From JBBQZU01 sp038207425 (GTDB taxonomy: Bacteria; Bacteroidota; Bacteroidia; Flavobacteriales_D; Cryomorphaceae): a stretch of 64,000 nt of DNA. Positions within the stretch are counted from its first letter, which is position 1. Each line of letters opens with the position of its first letter. The position numbers were made by a program, and so were the translations under genes. Below, piece by piece: positions 36,791 through 45,985 of this stretch. The stretch is taken from assembly GCA_038207425.1 (NCBI GenBank), contig JBBQZU010000014.1, positions 35,033 through 99,032 on the forward strand. The letters are read 5' to 3'. The notes under the pieces were generated by a model. That model was not told the DNA's origin, ran no database searches, and saw only the letters and a program-made list of their open reading frames with translations.

Positions 36791-38098
36791 TCAACCTTGA
36801 ACAATGGCGCGCACATCAGCATAATCGTTGCTGCATGGTATGGCTTGCTTTTGCCTTTGGGCAAATGCCTGCAATTTTTCCGGGACACGTATCTTTTTTG
36901 AAAGTGCCAACTCGGCAACTTCCAGAAACTTGGCCGGATGAGCAGTTTCGAGTAAAACGCCTGTTTTGTTTTGATGCTCCGGCATGGCAAGAGCCGCCTT
37001 CAGGCCCAGATAGCCCACAGCGCCATGCGGATCGAGCTCATATCCTGTGCGCATGTACACATCGTGCATGGCTTCAATGGTTTGGCTATCTGTGCAGGAG
37101 AATCCGCTGAAGTAAGCCTTGAATTCAATAAGGCTTTCGCCAAAAATCGCGCTCATTCGCTCAAAGTTGCTCGGATTACCTACATCCATTGCATTGCTCA
37201 CTGTTTGCACCGATTTTCTCGGTTCAAAATTGCCTGTTGTGAGGTAGTGAGGTACAATGTCGTTGGCATTGGTGGCGGCCACGAAATGATCAATCGGCAA
37301 CCCCATTTTTTTAGCTAAAAAGCCACCGGTGAGATTGCCAAAATTTCCGCTTGGTACTCCTACTACAATGGGCTTACCTAAATGAACCAACCGCGCATAA
37401 GCTTCAAAATAATAGAAACTCTGCGGTATTAGCCTGGCTATATTGATGCTGTTGGCCGAGGTGAGTTTGTGCCTGCTATTAAGTTCTTTATCAGCCAGCA
37501 ATTGCTTGGCAATACGCTGGCAATCGTCAAAAGTACCATCGAGTTCTATGGCCTTTATATTACCTCCCCATGTGGTGAGTTGTTTTTCCTGAAGTGGACT
37601 TACTTTTCCCTTAGGATAAATGATGATCACTTCGATACCCTGAACACCAAAAAAGCCGGCAGCTACGGCACTCCCGGTATCTCCTGAAGTTGCCACAATT
37701 ACTTTGAGTGGTTCAGTTGAATCACTTACAAACCATGCCATTAGTCTCGCCATAAACCGGGCTCCTACATCTTTAAATGCCATAGTAGGTCCGTGAAAAA
37801 GTTCAAGGCTGTAAATGTTATTTTCTATAGGTACTACCGGCAATGGAAAGTCTATGGTTTCGCTAACAATCCTTTGAAGCACATCAGCGGGCAGCGTATA
37901 TCCCGTAAGCTTGGCTGCTACTTCATAAGCTATTAGCGAAAGCGGTAAATCAGGAATCGAATGAATCAACTCTTTACTGAGTTGCTCAATAGTTTCAGGG
38001 AGGTAAAGTCCGCCATCAGGGGCCAGGCCCTTGAGCACCGCTTCTTCAAGGGTGGCGGGGTGTGCGTGCAGTTTATCGCGGGTTGAGTAGTAGTTCAT
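36791..38098 (-). CDS. thrC: Threonine synthase
   Basis: 435 aa from the ATG at 38098, 4 nt after the thrB stop. The PLP lysine is K109 (HGPTMAFKDVGARFM). SGDTGSAVAAGF and VGVPSGNFGNLTGGF bind the cofactor phosphate. The length and sequence fit E. coli-type threonine synthase. It converts O-phosphohomoserine to threonine. It ends the thrABC operon. Confidence 0.95.
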   Translation of the reverse strand: MNYYSTRDKLHAHPATLEEAVLKGLAPDGGLYLPETIEQLSKELIHSIPDLPLSLIAYEVAAKLTGYTLPADVLQRIVSETIDFPLPVVPIENNIYSLELFHGPTMAFKDVGARFMARLMAWFVSDSTEPLKVIVATSGDTGSAVAAGFFGVQGIEVIIIYPKGKVSPLQEKQLTTWGGNIKAIELDGTFDDCQRIAKQLLADKELNSRHKLTSANSINIARLIPQSFYYFEAYARLVHLGKPIVVGVPSGNFGNLTGGFLAKKMGLPIDHFVAATNANDIVPHYLTTGNFEPRKSVQTVSNAMDVGNPSNFERMSAIFGESLIEFKAYFSGFSCTDSQTIEAMHDVYMRTGYELDPHGAVGYLGLKAALAMPEHQNKTGVLLETAHPAKFLEVAELALSKKIRVPEKLQAFAQRQKQAIPCSNDYADVRAIVQG

Positions 38099-38102
38099 GG
38101 TA

Positions 38103-39032
38103 TCAAAGAATGCGGGCACCTAAAGTATATATTTTGCTTACAAATGATTGTGATTCAATATCGTACTTTTTGAGAATAGCCGGAAGAGACTCTGTTATTG
38201 CTTTGGCTGTATGCATGTCAGTGCTTAAAGCAAATACGGAGGGTCCGGAGCCAGAAATTCCAAAACCAAGGGCACCGTGATTTAGTGCAGCTAACTTCAT
38301 TTGGTAAAACTGAGGTATAAGCATGGCCCTGATTGGTTCGAAGATTACGTCTTCCATACTGCGGCCAATAAGCGCGGTATCGCCGGTACAAAAACCTGCT
38401 ACCATGCCTGCCACATTGCCCCATTGGGTGATGGCATCGCGCACTGAAACCCGCTCCTTTAGAATACGCCTCGATTCGCTTGTGGGTACGTCTACATTCG
38501 GATGCACTATGGTGCAAAAAAGCGCGTCAGGAACAGGGAGTTTTATTGCATCGATAGGGTTACTGCTCCTAACCAATACAAGACCACCCAAGAGTGCCGG
38601 AGCAACATTGTCAGCATGTGCGCTTCCGCATGCAATCCTTTCGCCTTCCATAGCCAGAGGTAGGAGAGCGGCCCGTGTCATTGGTTCGCCCATAAGGTAA
38701 TTTATGGCTACCAGTGAAGCCACACTGCTTGCCGAACTTGAACCCATGCCGCTATTTAGAGGCATTCCCTTAAATAGTTTTACGCTTACGCCCTGATGAG
38801 CGGCACCTATTGCCTGAAGGTATTGCATCACTACTGCTGATGCGAGATTCTTTTCAGGATCGGTGGGCAACAAACCGCCGTCACCAGTTATCTCATCCAA
38901 AGTTACCCGGCCTGATTCGTTTAGCGAAAGCTCTACGGTATCGCCTGGCTGCTCTATAGCAAAGCCTAGAATATCGTAGCCGCATACCACGTTGGCTACT
39001 GTGGCTGGCGCAAAGGCTCTTACGGTTTTCAT
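38103..39032 (-). CDS. thrB: Homoserine kinase
   Basis: 309 aa, GHMP fold. The ATP loop PLNSGMGSSSASSVASL (about 88-104) and the C-terminal GISGSGPSVFAL are the family signatures. It phosphorylates homoserine. It lies 28 nt after thrA and 4 nt before thrC in the same transcript. Confidence 0.95.
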   Translation of the reverse strand: MKTVRAFAPATVANVVCGYDILGFAIEQPGDTVELSLNESGRVTLDEITGDGGLLPTDPEKNLASAVVMQYLQAIGAAHQGVSVKLFKGMPLNSGMGSSSASSVASLVAINYLMGEPMTRAALLPLAMEGERIACGSAHADNVAPALLGGLVLVRSSNPIDAIKLPVPDALFCTIVHPNVDVPTSESRRILKERVSVRDAITQWGNVAGMVAGFCTGDTALIGRSMEDVIFEPIRAMLIPQFYQMKLAALNHGALGFGISGSGPSVFALSTDMHTAKAITESLPAILKKYDIESQSFVSKIYTLGARIL

Positions 39033-39060
39033 CGGCTGCTTGTGAATTGGTTATTTGTAT

Positions 39061-41514
39061 TTATACACTGGCCACTTTCACTATATCAGCAAAAACTCCT
39101 GCTGCAGTTACCTGTGGTCCGGCACCGGGGCCTTTAATCACTAGTGGTCCTTGATTGTAGCGAGCGGTGGTGAACGCAATAATGTTATCGCTGCCGCCCA
39201 AGCTGTAGAAGGTATGTTCAAATCCAACAGCCTGAAGAGATATATGTATGTGCCCACCTTCAAGTTTTCCTATGTATCTCAGCACTTTACCTTCATTTGC
39301 TGCGTCTTGCCTGGCTTTCGCAAAATATGATTCTGATTTATCAAGCTCCTCATAAAACTCATCAATAGAAGGAGCATTAAGGCAATTTTCCGGAAGGATA
39401 GGACTAATAACTATATCCTTCATTTCCAGAGGAAGTCCCATTTCGCGGGCTAGGATGAGCATTTTTCGTGCAAAGTCCATCCCGTTCAGGTCGTCGCGGG
39501 GGTCGGGTTCGGTATAGCCTTTCGCTTGCGCTTCGCGCACTACGTCGCCGAAGGTGCGTCCTTCCTTGTAATGGTTAAATATAAATGAAATGGTACCGGA
39601 CAATATTGCTTCTATCCGGTATATCTCATCACCGCTTACGAGCAGGTCGTTCAAACTTTTAATTATTGGCAAGGCAGCGCCTACAGTGGTTTCGTAGTGG
39701 TAGAGCACGTTGTTTTTACGTGCGAGTTTTCTAAACTCAAGGTATTGTTCCCAGGTATCGCTGTTGCCTATTTTATTGCAAGTGATTACAGAAATATTGT
39801 TCCTGAAAGCGTCAGTGTATTTGCTTACAACGAATTTATTGCTCGAGTTGTCAATAAACGCTGAGTTTGGCAAATTGAGTCTTATTATTTCGCTCATAAA
39901 TCTATGCAGGTCAGCGGGTTCACCTTGTGCGTCCAAAACATTTCTCCAATCGTCCAGAGCGATTCCTGATTCTGAAGCAATGAGCATTTTGCGGGAGTTA
40001 CTGATTCCCATTATGGCAATATGAAGGTTATGCTCTGACTCAAGGTAGCCTTTAGCGGCGTGCAATTGATCTATTAAGGTGGCTCCAATATTTCCGGTGC
40101 CCACGCAGTATACGTTTACAGTTTTCACGGGCGATAGAAACAGTGAGTCATGCACTGAATTTAAAGCTTTCGCCAGATCGCTTCGCGAAATAACAACTGA
40201 TATATTCAGCTCCGATGATCCCTGAGCAATGGCTACTACATTCACAGCGCTTCGGCCGAGGGTGCTGAACAATTTGCCGCTGAGGCCTGTGGCGTGACGC
40301 ATATTCTCACCCACAATAGCGAGAATGCTCAATCCGGTTGAAATTTGCGGAGGTGCTATTTTGCCTTGCATTATTTCAAATTCGAATGCAGATTGAATCG
40401 CTTCGATGGCGTTCTGTGCATCAGCAGGATTTATGGCTATGCTGATACTGTGCTCGGAGCTTGCTTGGGTAATAAGCATCACGTTCACACCTGCATGGGC
40501 AATGGCTGTAAAAAGCCTACCGCTGAATCCTTTTGTGCCAATAATTCCGGTGCCTTCCACATTCATCAGGCATACATCTGCCACGCTTGCTATTCCTTTG
40601 ATTATACCGCTGTATTGCGAAGTAGCGCCGTGTATGCGGGTGCCCTCATGCGATGGATTAAAAGTGTTCTTAATAAGTATTGGTATCTGCTTTGATATGA
40701 CCGGAATCATTGTGGGCGGATAAATCACCTTTGCACCGAAATAGGAAAGCTCCATGGCTTCTTCATAGCTCAATTCTGCAAGTGAATAGGCTTTTTTAAC
40801 CAAGCGAGGATCAGCAGTCATAAAACCATCCACATCAGTCCAAATTTGAACTTCGGTCGCATTCATTGCCGCGCCAAAAATTGCAGCAGTATAGTCTGAA
40901 CCGCCCCTTCCTAAAGTTGTGGTGCGGCCAGATTCGTCGGCAGCAATAAATCCAGTAATCACTGGTATGGCTTCACCAACTGTCTTTTTCCATGCTTTGA
41001 TACGCTCATAGGTGGCATTCTCAAGTATTTGAGCATTTCCGAAATGGCTGTTGGTAATAACAAGTTTGCGCGTATCGATAAATACTGATTTGCCCAACTC
41101 TTGCTGTACAATTTCAGCGATTATTTGATTGGAGAGTAATTCTCCATAAGCTACCAGTTTGTCATTTACACCGGGCGATAGTTCACCCAACGCCTTTACG
41201 CCAAATAGCAATTCTTCGAGTTCATTGATAAGGAGCTTCACCGAGATAAGGGCCTTGTTCTGGTTTTCTATTTTGAGAAGCCCACGAATTATTTCGTAAT
41301 GGCGCTGCTCAATGCTGCGCAAGTCGGTAAGAAAATCTTCTTTATGCAGCGCTTGTCTGCCAAGGCTTATCAACTTGTTTGTTACGCCGCCCATGGCCGA
41401 ACAAATTATGGCAATTTTTTCACCGCCATTCGTCTCTCGCCTCAGTATGTCAATAAGGGTTTTGATGGCTTCAGAGCTACCGACTGAGGTGCCGCCAAAT
41501 TTTAGAATCTTCAT
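39061..41514 (-). CDS. thrA: Bifunctional aspartokinase/homoserine dehydrogenase
   Basis: 817 aa from the ATG at 41514 (KILKFGGTSVG, the aspartokinase start). The kinase lies at about 1-290, with two ACT regulatory segments about 300-450 that normally bind threonine. The NAD-dependent homoserine dehydrogenase is about 465-810, with the Rossmann motif GTGNIG and the catalytic region with SGTISFIFNHYKEG. The fusion carries out the first and third steps from aspartate. Upstream is a 38-codon ORF ending in the ATGA overlap with this start. Confidence 0.95.
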   Translation of the reverse strand: MKILKFGGTSVGSSEAIKTLIDILRRETNGGEKIAIICSAMGGVTNKLISLGRQALHKEDFLTDLRSIEQRHYEIIRGLLKIENQNKALISVKLLINELEELLFGVKALGELSPGVNDKLVAYGELLSNQIIAEIVQQELGKSVFIDTRKLVITNSHFGNAQILENATYERIKAWKKTVGEAIPVITGFIAADESGRTTTLGRGGSDYTAAIFGAAMNATEVQIWTDVDGFMTADPRLVKKAYSLAELSYEEAMELSYFGAKVIYPPTMIPVISKQIPILIKNTFNPSHEGTRIHGATSQYSGIIKGIASVADVCLMNVEGTGIIGTKGFSGRLFTAIAHAGVNVMLITQASSEHSISIAINPADAQNAIEAIQSAFEFEIMQGKIAPPQISTGLSILAIVGENMRHATGLSGKLFSTLGRSAVNVVAIAQGSSELNISVVISRSDLAKALNSVHDSLFLSPVKTVNVYCVGTGNIGATLIDQLHAAKGYLESEHNLHIAIMGISNSRKMLIASESGIALDDWRNVLDAQGEPADLHRFMSEIIRLNLPNSAFIDNSSNKFVVSKYTDAFRNNISVITCNKIGNSDTWEQYLEFRKLARKNNVLYHYETTVGAALPIIKSLNDLLVSGDEIYRIEAILSGTISFIFNHYKEGRTFGDVVREAQAKGYTEPDPRDDLNGMDFARKMLILAREMGLPLEMKDIVISPILPENCLNAPSIDEFYEELDKSESYFAKARQDAANEGKVLRYIGKLEGGHIHISLQAVGFEHTFYSLGGSDNIIAFTTARYNQGPLVIKGPGAGPQVTAAGVFADIVKVASV

Positions 41515-41627
41515 ATTATATGGTTTATCGCTTCGAGTAATTGCCTTTTGGGTACAATGCGCTGCTGACAAGCGGATTTTGTAAACGGAGCCTTTGTAAA
41601 ATGGTTGCCCGATTCGGAAAGGGCCAT
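41511..41627 (-). CDS. Small leader ORF overlapping thrA
   Basis: A 38-codon frame starts with ATG at 41627 and stops at 41511-41513. The stop TGA overlaps the thrA ATG (ATGA), the usual sign of translational coupling. The peptide is basic in its second half, with Lys/Arg clusters such as RIVPKRQ. It contains four Ile (a tandem ATA ATA pair just before the stop) and two Thr. It lacks the Thr/Ile runs of a classical thr attenuator. A perfect -7 box sits 54 nt upstream. Whether it is translated or conserved is unknown. Confidence 0.5.
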   Translation of the reverse strand: MALSESGNHFTKAPFTKSACQQRIVPKRQLLEAINHII

Positions 41628-41681
41628 CCTAAAATAATGATATTGAGCTACTTTGATTCGTATCGGATTTTATTAGTTCTG

Positions 41682-41689
41682 CAAAAGTA
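41682..41689 (-). promoter_or_regulatory. -7 box upstream of the thrA leader ORF
   Basis: TACTTTTG on the minus strand is a perfect TAnnTTTG match, 54 nt before the ATG of the small ORF and 167 nt before thrA. No TTG is at the expected -33 distance. It is the only good candidate for the operon promoter. Confidence 0.5.
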
Positions 41690-41899
41690 TTAAAACAGTT
41701 CTTTGTTGTGAACTTCAAGTGGAAATATTGTAAAATAAACTGTTTATCAGCGTTCTATGAGATACCTTATATCTCGTTAATAATGAAATATGATACTGGC
41801 TAGCCATAACAAATAAAACACCCTTAAGTCCAATGTACTAGGGAGTGGTCATTTTTTCAAAGATGGCCTAAACGAAATGCTAAGAGTTGTATCGGTAAA

Positions 41900-42077
41900 A
41901 AATTTATCTCTATGAAAATTAAAGAATATAGCTATGTATCAAAACTTTTTTTAGAATGCCTATGAACAAAGTTCATTGGATGGTGTTTTAAACCCTATAC
42001 AGCGTGAATGCTGGATGATAGGTTAGTTTAATAGTAGAGTAGTAGAAGGAAACAGCCCGAAGGGGCTGTTTCTTTTT
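41900..42077 (+). ncRNA. Candidate small RNA with terminator and two hairpins
   Basis: No protein gene on the plus strand reads into this region, yet it ends in a plus-oriented terminator. The RNA-like elements in order are a 6-bp stem ATGAAC/GTTCAT with an AAA loop (41962-41976), an interrupted 9-bp stem CCTAT.CAGC/GCTG.ATAGG (41994-42022), and the terminator at 42050. Two tiny frames, MKIKEYSYVSKLFLECL (from 41912) and MNKVHWMVF, are joined by an ATGA overlap but are very short. The start is approximate, and no -7 box matching the consensus was found. The region may be a small RNA, or only the tail of an unseen unit. Confidence 0.35.
42050..42077 (+). terminator. Orphan plus-strand terminator
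   Basis: A perfect 9-bp stem AAACAGCCC/GGGCTGTTT with a GAAG tetraloop is followed by CTTTTT on the plus strand. On the minus strand no T-tract follows, so it is unlikely to serve the DUF551 gene. No plus-strand gene precedes it for 22 kb. Confidence 0.75.
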
Positions 42078-42097
42078 AAACAAAATTGTTTTTCTTT

Positions 42098-42397
42098 TTA
42101 CTGTGCCCGTCTTAATTCTTCTTTCTCACCGTTGGGTCCATCCGGTGTATTCATCCAATAGGTTACATCATTGAAGTAATGGTTGCTTTGCCCTTCGCCC
42201 ACCCAAAAATGGGGCCCGTGGATTGCCCGTTTGGGATTGCTCTCTTTGAAGAAGTCTTTTGCGAAACGAAGAAAAATAACCGGAGTGAATCGTAGATCAC
42301 CTGATTTTCCAGGCAGGTAGGTCAGATTGTTTGGCAAAAAAGCCAGTACGCGTTGGTTGTCTTCAGGCAATCTATCTTGTACACTAATCCATTCCAT
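42098..42397 (-). CDS. DUF551-family small protein
   Basis: 99 aa. The opening WISVQDRLPEDNQRVLAF is the DUF551 signature, often phage-associated, and the TYWMNTPDGP end fits. Function unknown. There is no signal peptide. It is a single gene on the minus strand. Confidence 0.65.
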   Translation of the reverse strand: MEWISVQDRLPEDNQRVLAFLPNNLTYLPGKSGDLRFTPVIFLRFAKDFFKESNPKRAIHGPHFWVGEGQSNHYFNDVTYWMNTPDGPNGEKEELRRAQ

Positions 42398-42597
42398 ACT
42401 GAAAAACTAATTTTCTTGAGATGCGAATTTAATGGGTACGCGTCTTTAAGAATTATCAGTGCACAATAAATTTTACTTTTTTTCTCAAGATAACTATAAT
42501 GCTATTTATTGCAGGTATGTAAGCTGATTATCAGGCTGTATTTCATGTATCATAACCTTGGCAAAAGGATTTATTCACCGTCTCACGATGCAGATTC
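42398..42597. other. 200-nt spacer, nothing recognised
   Basis: Short AT-rich gap between the DUF551 gene and the thioredoxin-like T9SS gene. No ORF with a convincing start, terminator or repeat was seen. Confidence 0.5.
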
Positions 42598-43332
42598 TTA
42601 GTGTACCACAAACTTCACCGCCGTTTTGTACCCGTTTTGCGAAAGCTGAAGCACATATATGCCGGGCTTATTGCTGAAAGGCACTTTAATGATTTCGCCG
42701 CTTCTGCTGCTTTGCAAATTGAAGATAGCCACAGTTTGCCCCACGAGGTTTATTACCTGTACGGTAAATGGTGACTCGAGTACATTGCTGGCTTCGATAT
42801 GAAGATTTTGGCCATCAGAGAAGACTTTAGCACCCATCTTCGTTGCTTCATTTACTGTGGTGCTAAGTGTAAGCAGGCCCAAGGCAGCATTGGTGGCTGT
42901 AGCCCAATTGCCACCTGCATATACTTGTTCATGTGTTACCGGATTTATTACCCTGTAGGTTGGTGTGCCCGCGCCAAACCAATATTCAGAAGCGTCCACG
43001 AAGGTGAATACATTGCTCCAACTATAAGTATTCACCCAGTTGTTCACATTGGTACATGTAGGTATATTTTGACTGTATGTAAAGGTCATTGCTCCCCACA
43101 CTTCGATCTGGCCTACATAGGTAGTAGCAAAAGCGCCAACGTTGGGTGCGTGGTTTACACAAATGCTGCAGTCAAATCCTTTGGAGGCTATGATGAGTGG
43201 CTTGCCCTCCGTACCAACTTCGTACACGCTGCGCTGATTTCCATTGCAGTCGGTTTCGGTGCGATCGTTTATTTGGGCAGTTGCACTCAAGGCAAATAAG
43301 GTTGCAGCGAGTAGGCTGTAAAGTGTTTTCAT
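42598..43332 (-). CDS. Thioredoxin-like secreted protein, T9SS type A
   Basis: 244 aa from the ATG at 43332. A signal peptide ends at SATAQ (about 20). The central part has a thioredoxin-like fold feel, with a CSIC motif (FDCSICVNHAP) at about residue 56 and a VFTFVDASEYWFGAGTPTYRVI segment carrying the cis-Pro position. The last ~85 residues are a type A sorting domain (VQVINLVGQTVAIFNLQ, GIYVLQLSQNGYKTA). It may catalyse thiol-disulfide exchange on the cell surface. Redox function is inferred. Confidence 0.75.
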   Translation of the reverse strand: MKTLYSLLAATLFALSATAQINDRTETDCNGNQRSVYEVGTEGKPLIIASKGFDCSICVNHAPNVGAFATTYVGQIEVWGAMTFTYSQNIPTCTNVNNWVNTYSWSNVFTFVDASEYWFGAGTPTYRVINPVTHEQVYAGGNWATATNAALGLLTLSTTVNEATKMGAKVFSDGQNLHIEASNVLESPFTVQVINLVGQTVAIFNLQSSRSGEIIKVPFSNKPGIYVLQLSQNGYKTAVKFVVH

Positions 43333-43512
43333 CGTCAAATATTTTCGTGTAAGATTAGTTCATTTATTGGAAATGGGTTGTCTTTTAACTGACAGTTCTT
43401 TTGTTTTGGTCTCTCAAATATCGTGCTGAAGTGTATTCAGGAATACCCGATATAAAGAAAATGGTTTAGAAAATTTGATGTAATAGCTGTTTCTTTGTGC
43501 TTAATAAAACCT

Positions 43513-45531
43513 ATGAAAGCAATTAAAGTTCTATTTGTCACTATCTTTCTAACCATATCTTCAATTTCATGCTTTTCACAACGCTGCATTGATGGTTTCG
43601 CAGGCATTTATCCCTGCCATATGACTGACCAGCTTAGCATGTTTCCGCTTGAGCTATTTGATGCTCAAAACGCCAACGATATTTGGGGTTGGACCAATCC
43701 TGAAACGGGTCGTGAATATGTAACTCTAGGCCTGCATAACAAAACGGCATTTATTGATATCACTACTCCGAATCATCCTTTGTATTTGGGTTATTTGCCT
43801 ACTGCCACCTTTGGCAGTCTTTGGCGCGATATGAAGGTGAGAGATGGCTATGTATATATAGTAGCCGAAGCCGGAGGGCACGGTATGCAGGTTTTCGACC
43901 TTCGCAGACTTGAGTCTGTATCGTACAGTGAAATACCCAAAGTTTTCTCTCCCGATGCCTGGTATACCAATTTTGGAAATGCACACAATATTGCCATTGA
44001 TGAAGTCAGTGGTTTTGCCTACCCAATTGGGTCTAATACATTTTCAGGAGGGCTTCATATTGTAGATATCAATAACCCCACAACACCGGTGTATGCGGGT
44101 AGCAGTGATGAAGACGGATATACCCACGATGCGCAGATAGTAGTATACCAAGGGCCTGACGAAACCTTTCAGGGTAAACAGATTTGTTTTGCTGCAAATG
44201 AAAATTCAATTACCATTTTTGATGTTACAAATAAGCAGGACGTGGAAATGATTTCGCGCACTGTTTATGATATGATTGGCTATACACACCAATGCTGGCT
44301 TACGGAAGACCATCGCTACCTTCTAAGTACCGATGAGCTCGACGAGATCAATTTTGATATTAATACACGAAGCATTATCTGGGATGTTCAGGACCTGCGC
44401 AACCCAATAGTAATCGGTTATGTTGACTTGGGTAATACATCAATTGACCACAATGTATACGTGAAAGACAATATGCTGTATTTCGCAAATTATACCAGCG
44501 GGCTGCGCATATTTGATGCGAATGATATTTCTTCTGGGCTTCTAAATCCTTTCGGATTTTTTGATGTATTTCCCGATGGCGATCCAAAACAGTTTACAGG
44601 AAGCTGGAGCAACTATCCATATTTTGAGAGTGAAGTGATTGCCGTAACTTCCATGTATGCAGGGGTGCATTTTGTAAAACCCAGGTATGCTGAGCTGGAA
44701 AACCACATTATCAAAATCTGCGGAAGCGGCTCAGGGAATATTTTCCCTTTTGATTTTAATCAATCTATAAATGAAACGGTGCAATACAGCGCTGCAATGC
44801 CTGGAAACGTTGGTGTTATACCTTTTACTTCCAATACCAGTTCTCAGGGTGCGCCCTTTAGCAACAGCTTGTTTCTCGCCGGACTTGGTAATGTTGCATC
44901 TGGCTTCTATCCGGGATATATAACCATAAGCCACGGCAGTAATGAGCGAATTATAAGGTTTGTGGTTGCCAAAAATACCGACGACAGCCCAGCTCCAACG
45001 TTGGTTTTTCCTATTGGCGGAATTACGCTGGATGATCAGGTAGTACAATTTGAATACTCTGATTCATTTGCGGGCTACGCAAAACTGCAAGTTGCGGTTG
45101 ATCCTGATTTTGACACCATAGTTTTCGAAAAAGAGCACTTTAAGCAAAGCACAACCATACCGGTTATTGTACCTTTTGATGAAACCGCTTATTACTGGCG
45201 GTTGATAAAGCCACGTTCATGCGGTGAGGATATTGTATCCGAAACTGGAACTTTCGTAGTTGGAACTGTAAGTAGTGTGAAGGATGTTCTTTCAGAACCT
45301 ACTATCAGGCTTTCGCCAAATCCTGCAACCGATGTGGTATACATCACCGGAATTGGGAAGAGCAGCAATTCTATAGATATGTATGATATCACCGGCAGGT
45401 GGCTCTTTTCTTGGAATATAACACGGGGTACAGATGTTTTTAGCGCCGATATTTCAGCTTTTCCGGCAGGTATTTACATTTTGCGTGAATCAGGTTCAGA
45501 TGCCCCTGGTGTGAAGTTGATTAAAAATTAA
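43513..45531 (+). CDS. Choice-of-anchor B family protein with T9SS type A domain
   Basis: 672 aa from the ATG at 43513 (the TTG at 43495 is rejected). A signal peptide (to about 22) precedes a repetitive beta-propeller-like region with recurring WDVQDLRNP/FDVTNKQD/LGNTSIDHNVYV segments, the choice-of-anchor B signature, residues ~25-390. After an Ig-like stretch, a type A sorting domain ends the protein (RLSPNPATDVVYITG, MYDITGRWLFSW, AGIYILRESG). It is exported by T9SS. Function unknown. It ends overlapping the convergent VOC gene by 4 nt. Confidence 0.85.
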   Translation: MKAIKVLFVTIFLTISSISCFSQRCIDGFAGIYPCHMTDQLSMFPLELFDAQNANDIWGWTNPETGREYVTLGLHNKTAFIDITTPNHPLYLGYLPTATFGSLWRDMKVRDGYVYIVAEAGGHGMQVFDLRRLESVSYSEIPKVFSPDAWYTNFGNAHNIAIDEVSGFAYPIGSNTFSGGLHIVDINNPTTPVYAGSSDEDGYTHDAQIVVYQGPDETFQGKQICFAANENSITIFDVTNKQDVEMISRTVYDMIGYTHQCWLTEDHRYLLSTDELDEINFDINTRSIIWDVQDLRNPIVIGYVDLGNTSIDHNVYVKDNMLYFANYTSGLRIFDANDISSGLLNPFGFFDVFPDGDPKQFTGSWSNYPYFESEVIAVTSMYAGVHFVKPRYAELENHIIKICGSGSGNIFPFDFNQSINETVQYSAAMPGNVGVIPFTSNTSSQGAPFSNSLFLAGLGNVASGFYPGYITISHGSNERIIRFVVAKNTDDSPAPTLVFPIGGITLDDQVVQFEYSDSFAGYAKLQVAVDPDFDTIVFEKEHFKQSTTIPVIVPFDETAYYWRLIKPRSCGEDIVSETGTFVVGTVSSVKDVLSEPTIRLSPNPATDVVYITGIGKSSNSIDMYDITGRWLFSWNITRGTDVFSADISAFPAGIYILRESGSDAPGVKLIKN

Positions 45532-45908
45532 TTAGCGTCTTCCCATAGTTCTATGTAGTTTCCTTCAAGGTCAACAAGCCATGCGAATTTACCTTCGTCA
45601 TGGGTTTCGGGGCCGCGAACTTCTACGCGGTTTTCGCGCAGCTTGGCTATTAGAGATTCAATTTTTACAACCCTGAGATTGATCGTAAAAAACTTACCAT
45701 CAACAAATGGCCTGCTGTGGTTGTGAAGGATAGAGAAAACGGTGTACCTTCTCTTTTCCGATTCCAATTCCCGATATGGGAAGGAAATGTAATAGGCGCT
45801 GTAATCTTCTGAATATTCGTAATGGAGACCAAAATTATCAGTATACCAAGCGGCAAGAACTTTAGGATTTTCGGAGTAGAGAAAAATACCTCCAAGTGCG
45901 GTTACCAT
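45528..45908 (-). CDS. VOC/glyoxalase-like protein
   Basis: 126 aa, one vicinal-oxygen-chelate domain. The GGIFLYSENPKVLAAWYTDNFGL start and the FAWLVDLEGNYIELWED end are typical of glyoxalase/bleomycin-resistance-like small proteins. The metal site is suggested by the Glu of EGNYIELW. Function unknown. Its stop overlaps the convergent T9SS gene. Confidence 0.8.
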   Translation of the reverse strand: MVTALGGIFLYSENPKVLAAWYTDNFGLHYEYSEDYSAYYISFPYRELESEKRRYTVFSILHNHSRPFVDGKFFTINLRVVKIESLIAKLRENRVEVRGPETHDEGKFAWLVDLEGNYIELWEDAN

Positions 45909-45985
45909 GGGAATTTGAGTTTGACAGCAACTGGCTTGTTGCGACTGCTAAACTACATTTTCCCGAAGGCTTTTCCCTACCGGCT

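Noticed and set aside
41571..41571. Upstream extension of thrA by 19 residues
   Set aside because: The extension has no similarity to aspartokinase N-termini; KILKFGGTSVG is the natural start.
42799..43299. 166-codon plus-strand ORF opposite the thioredoxin-like gene
   Set aside because: No family, and the minus-strand frame has a signal peptide and sorting domain.
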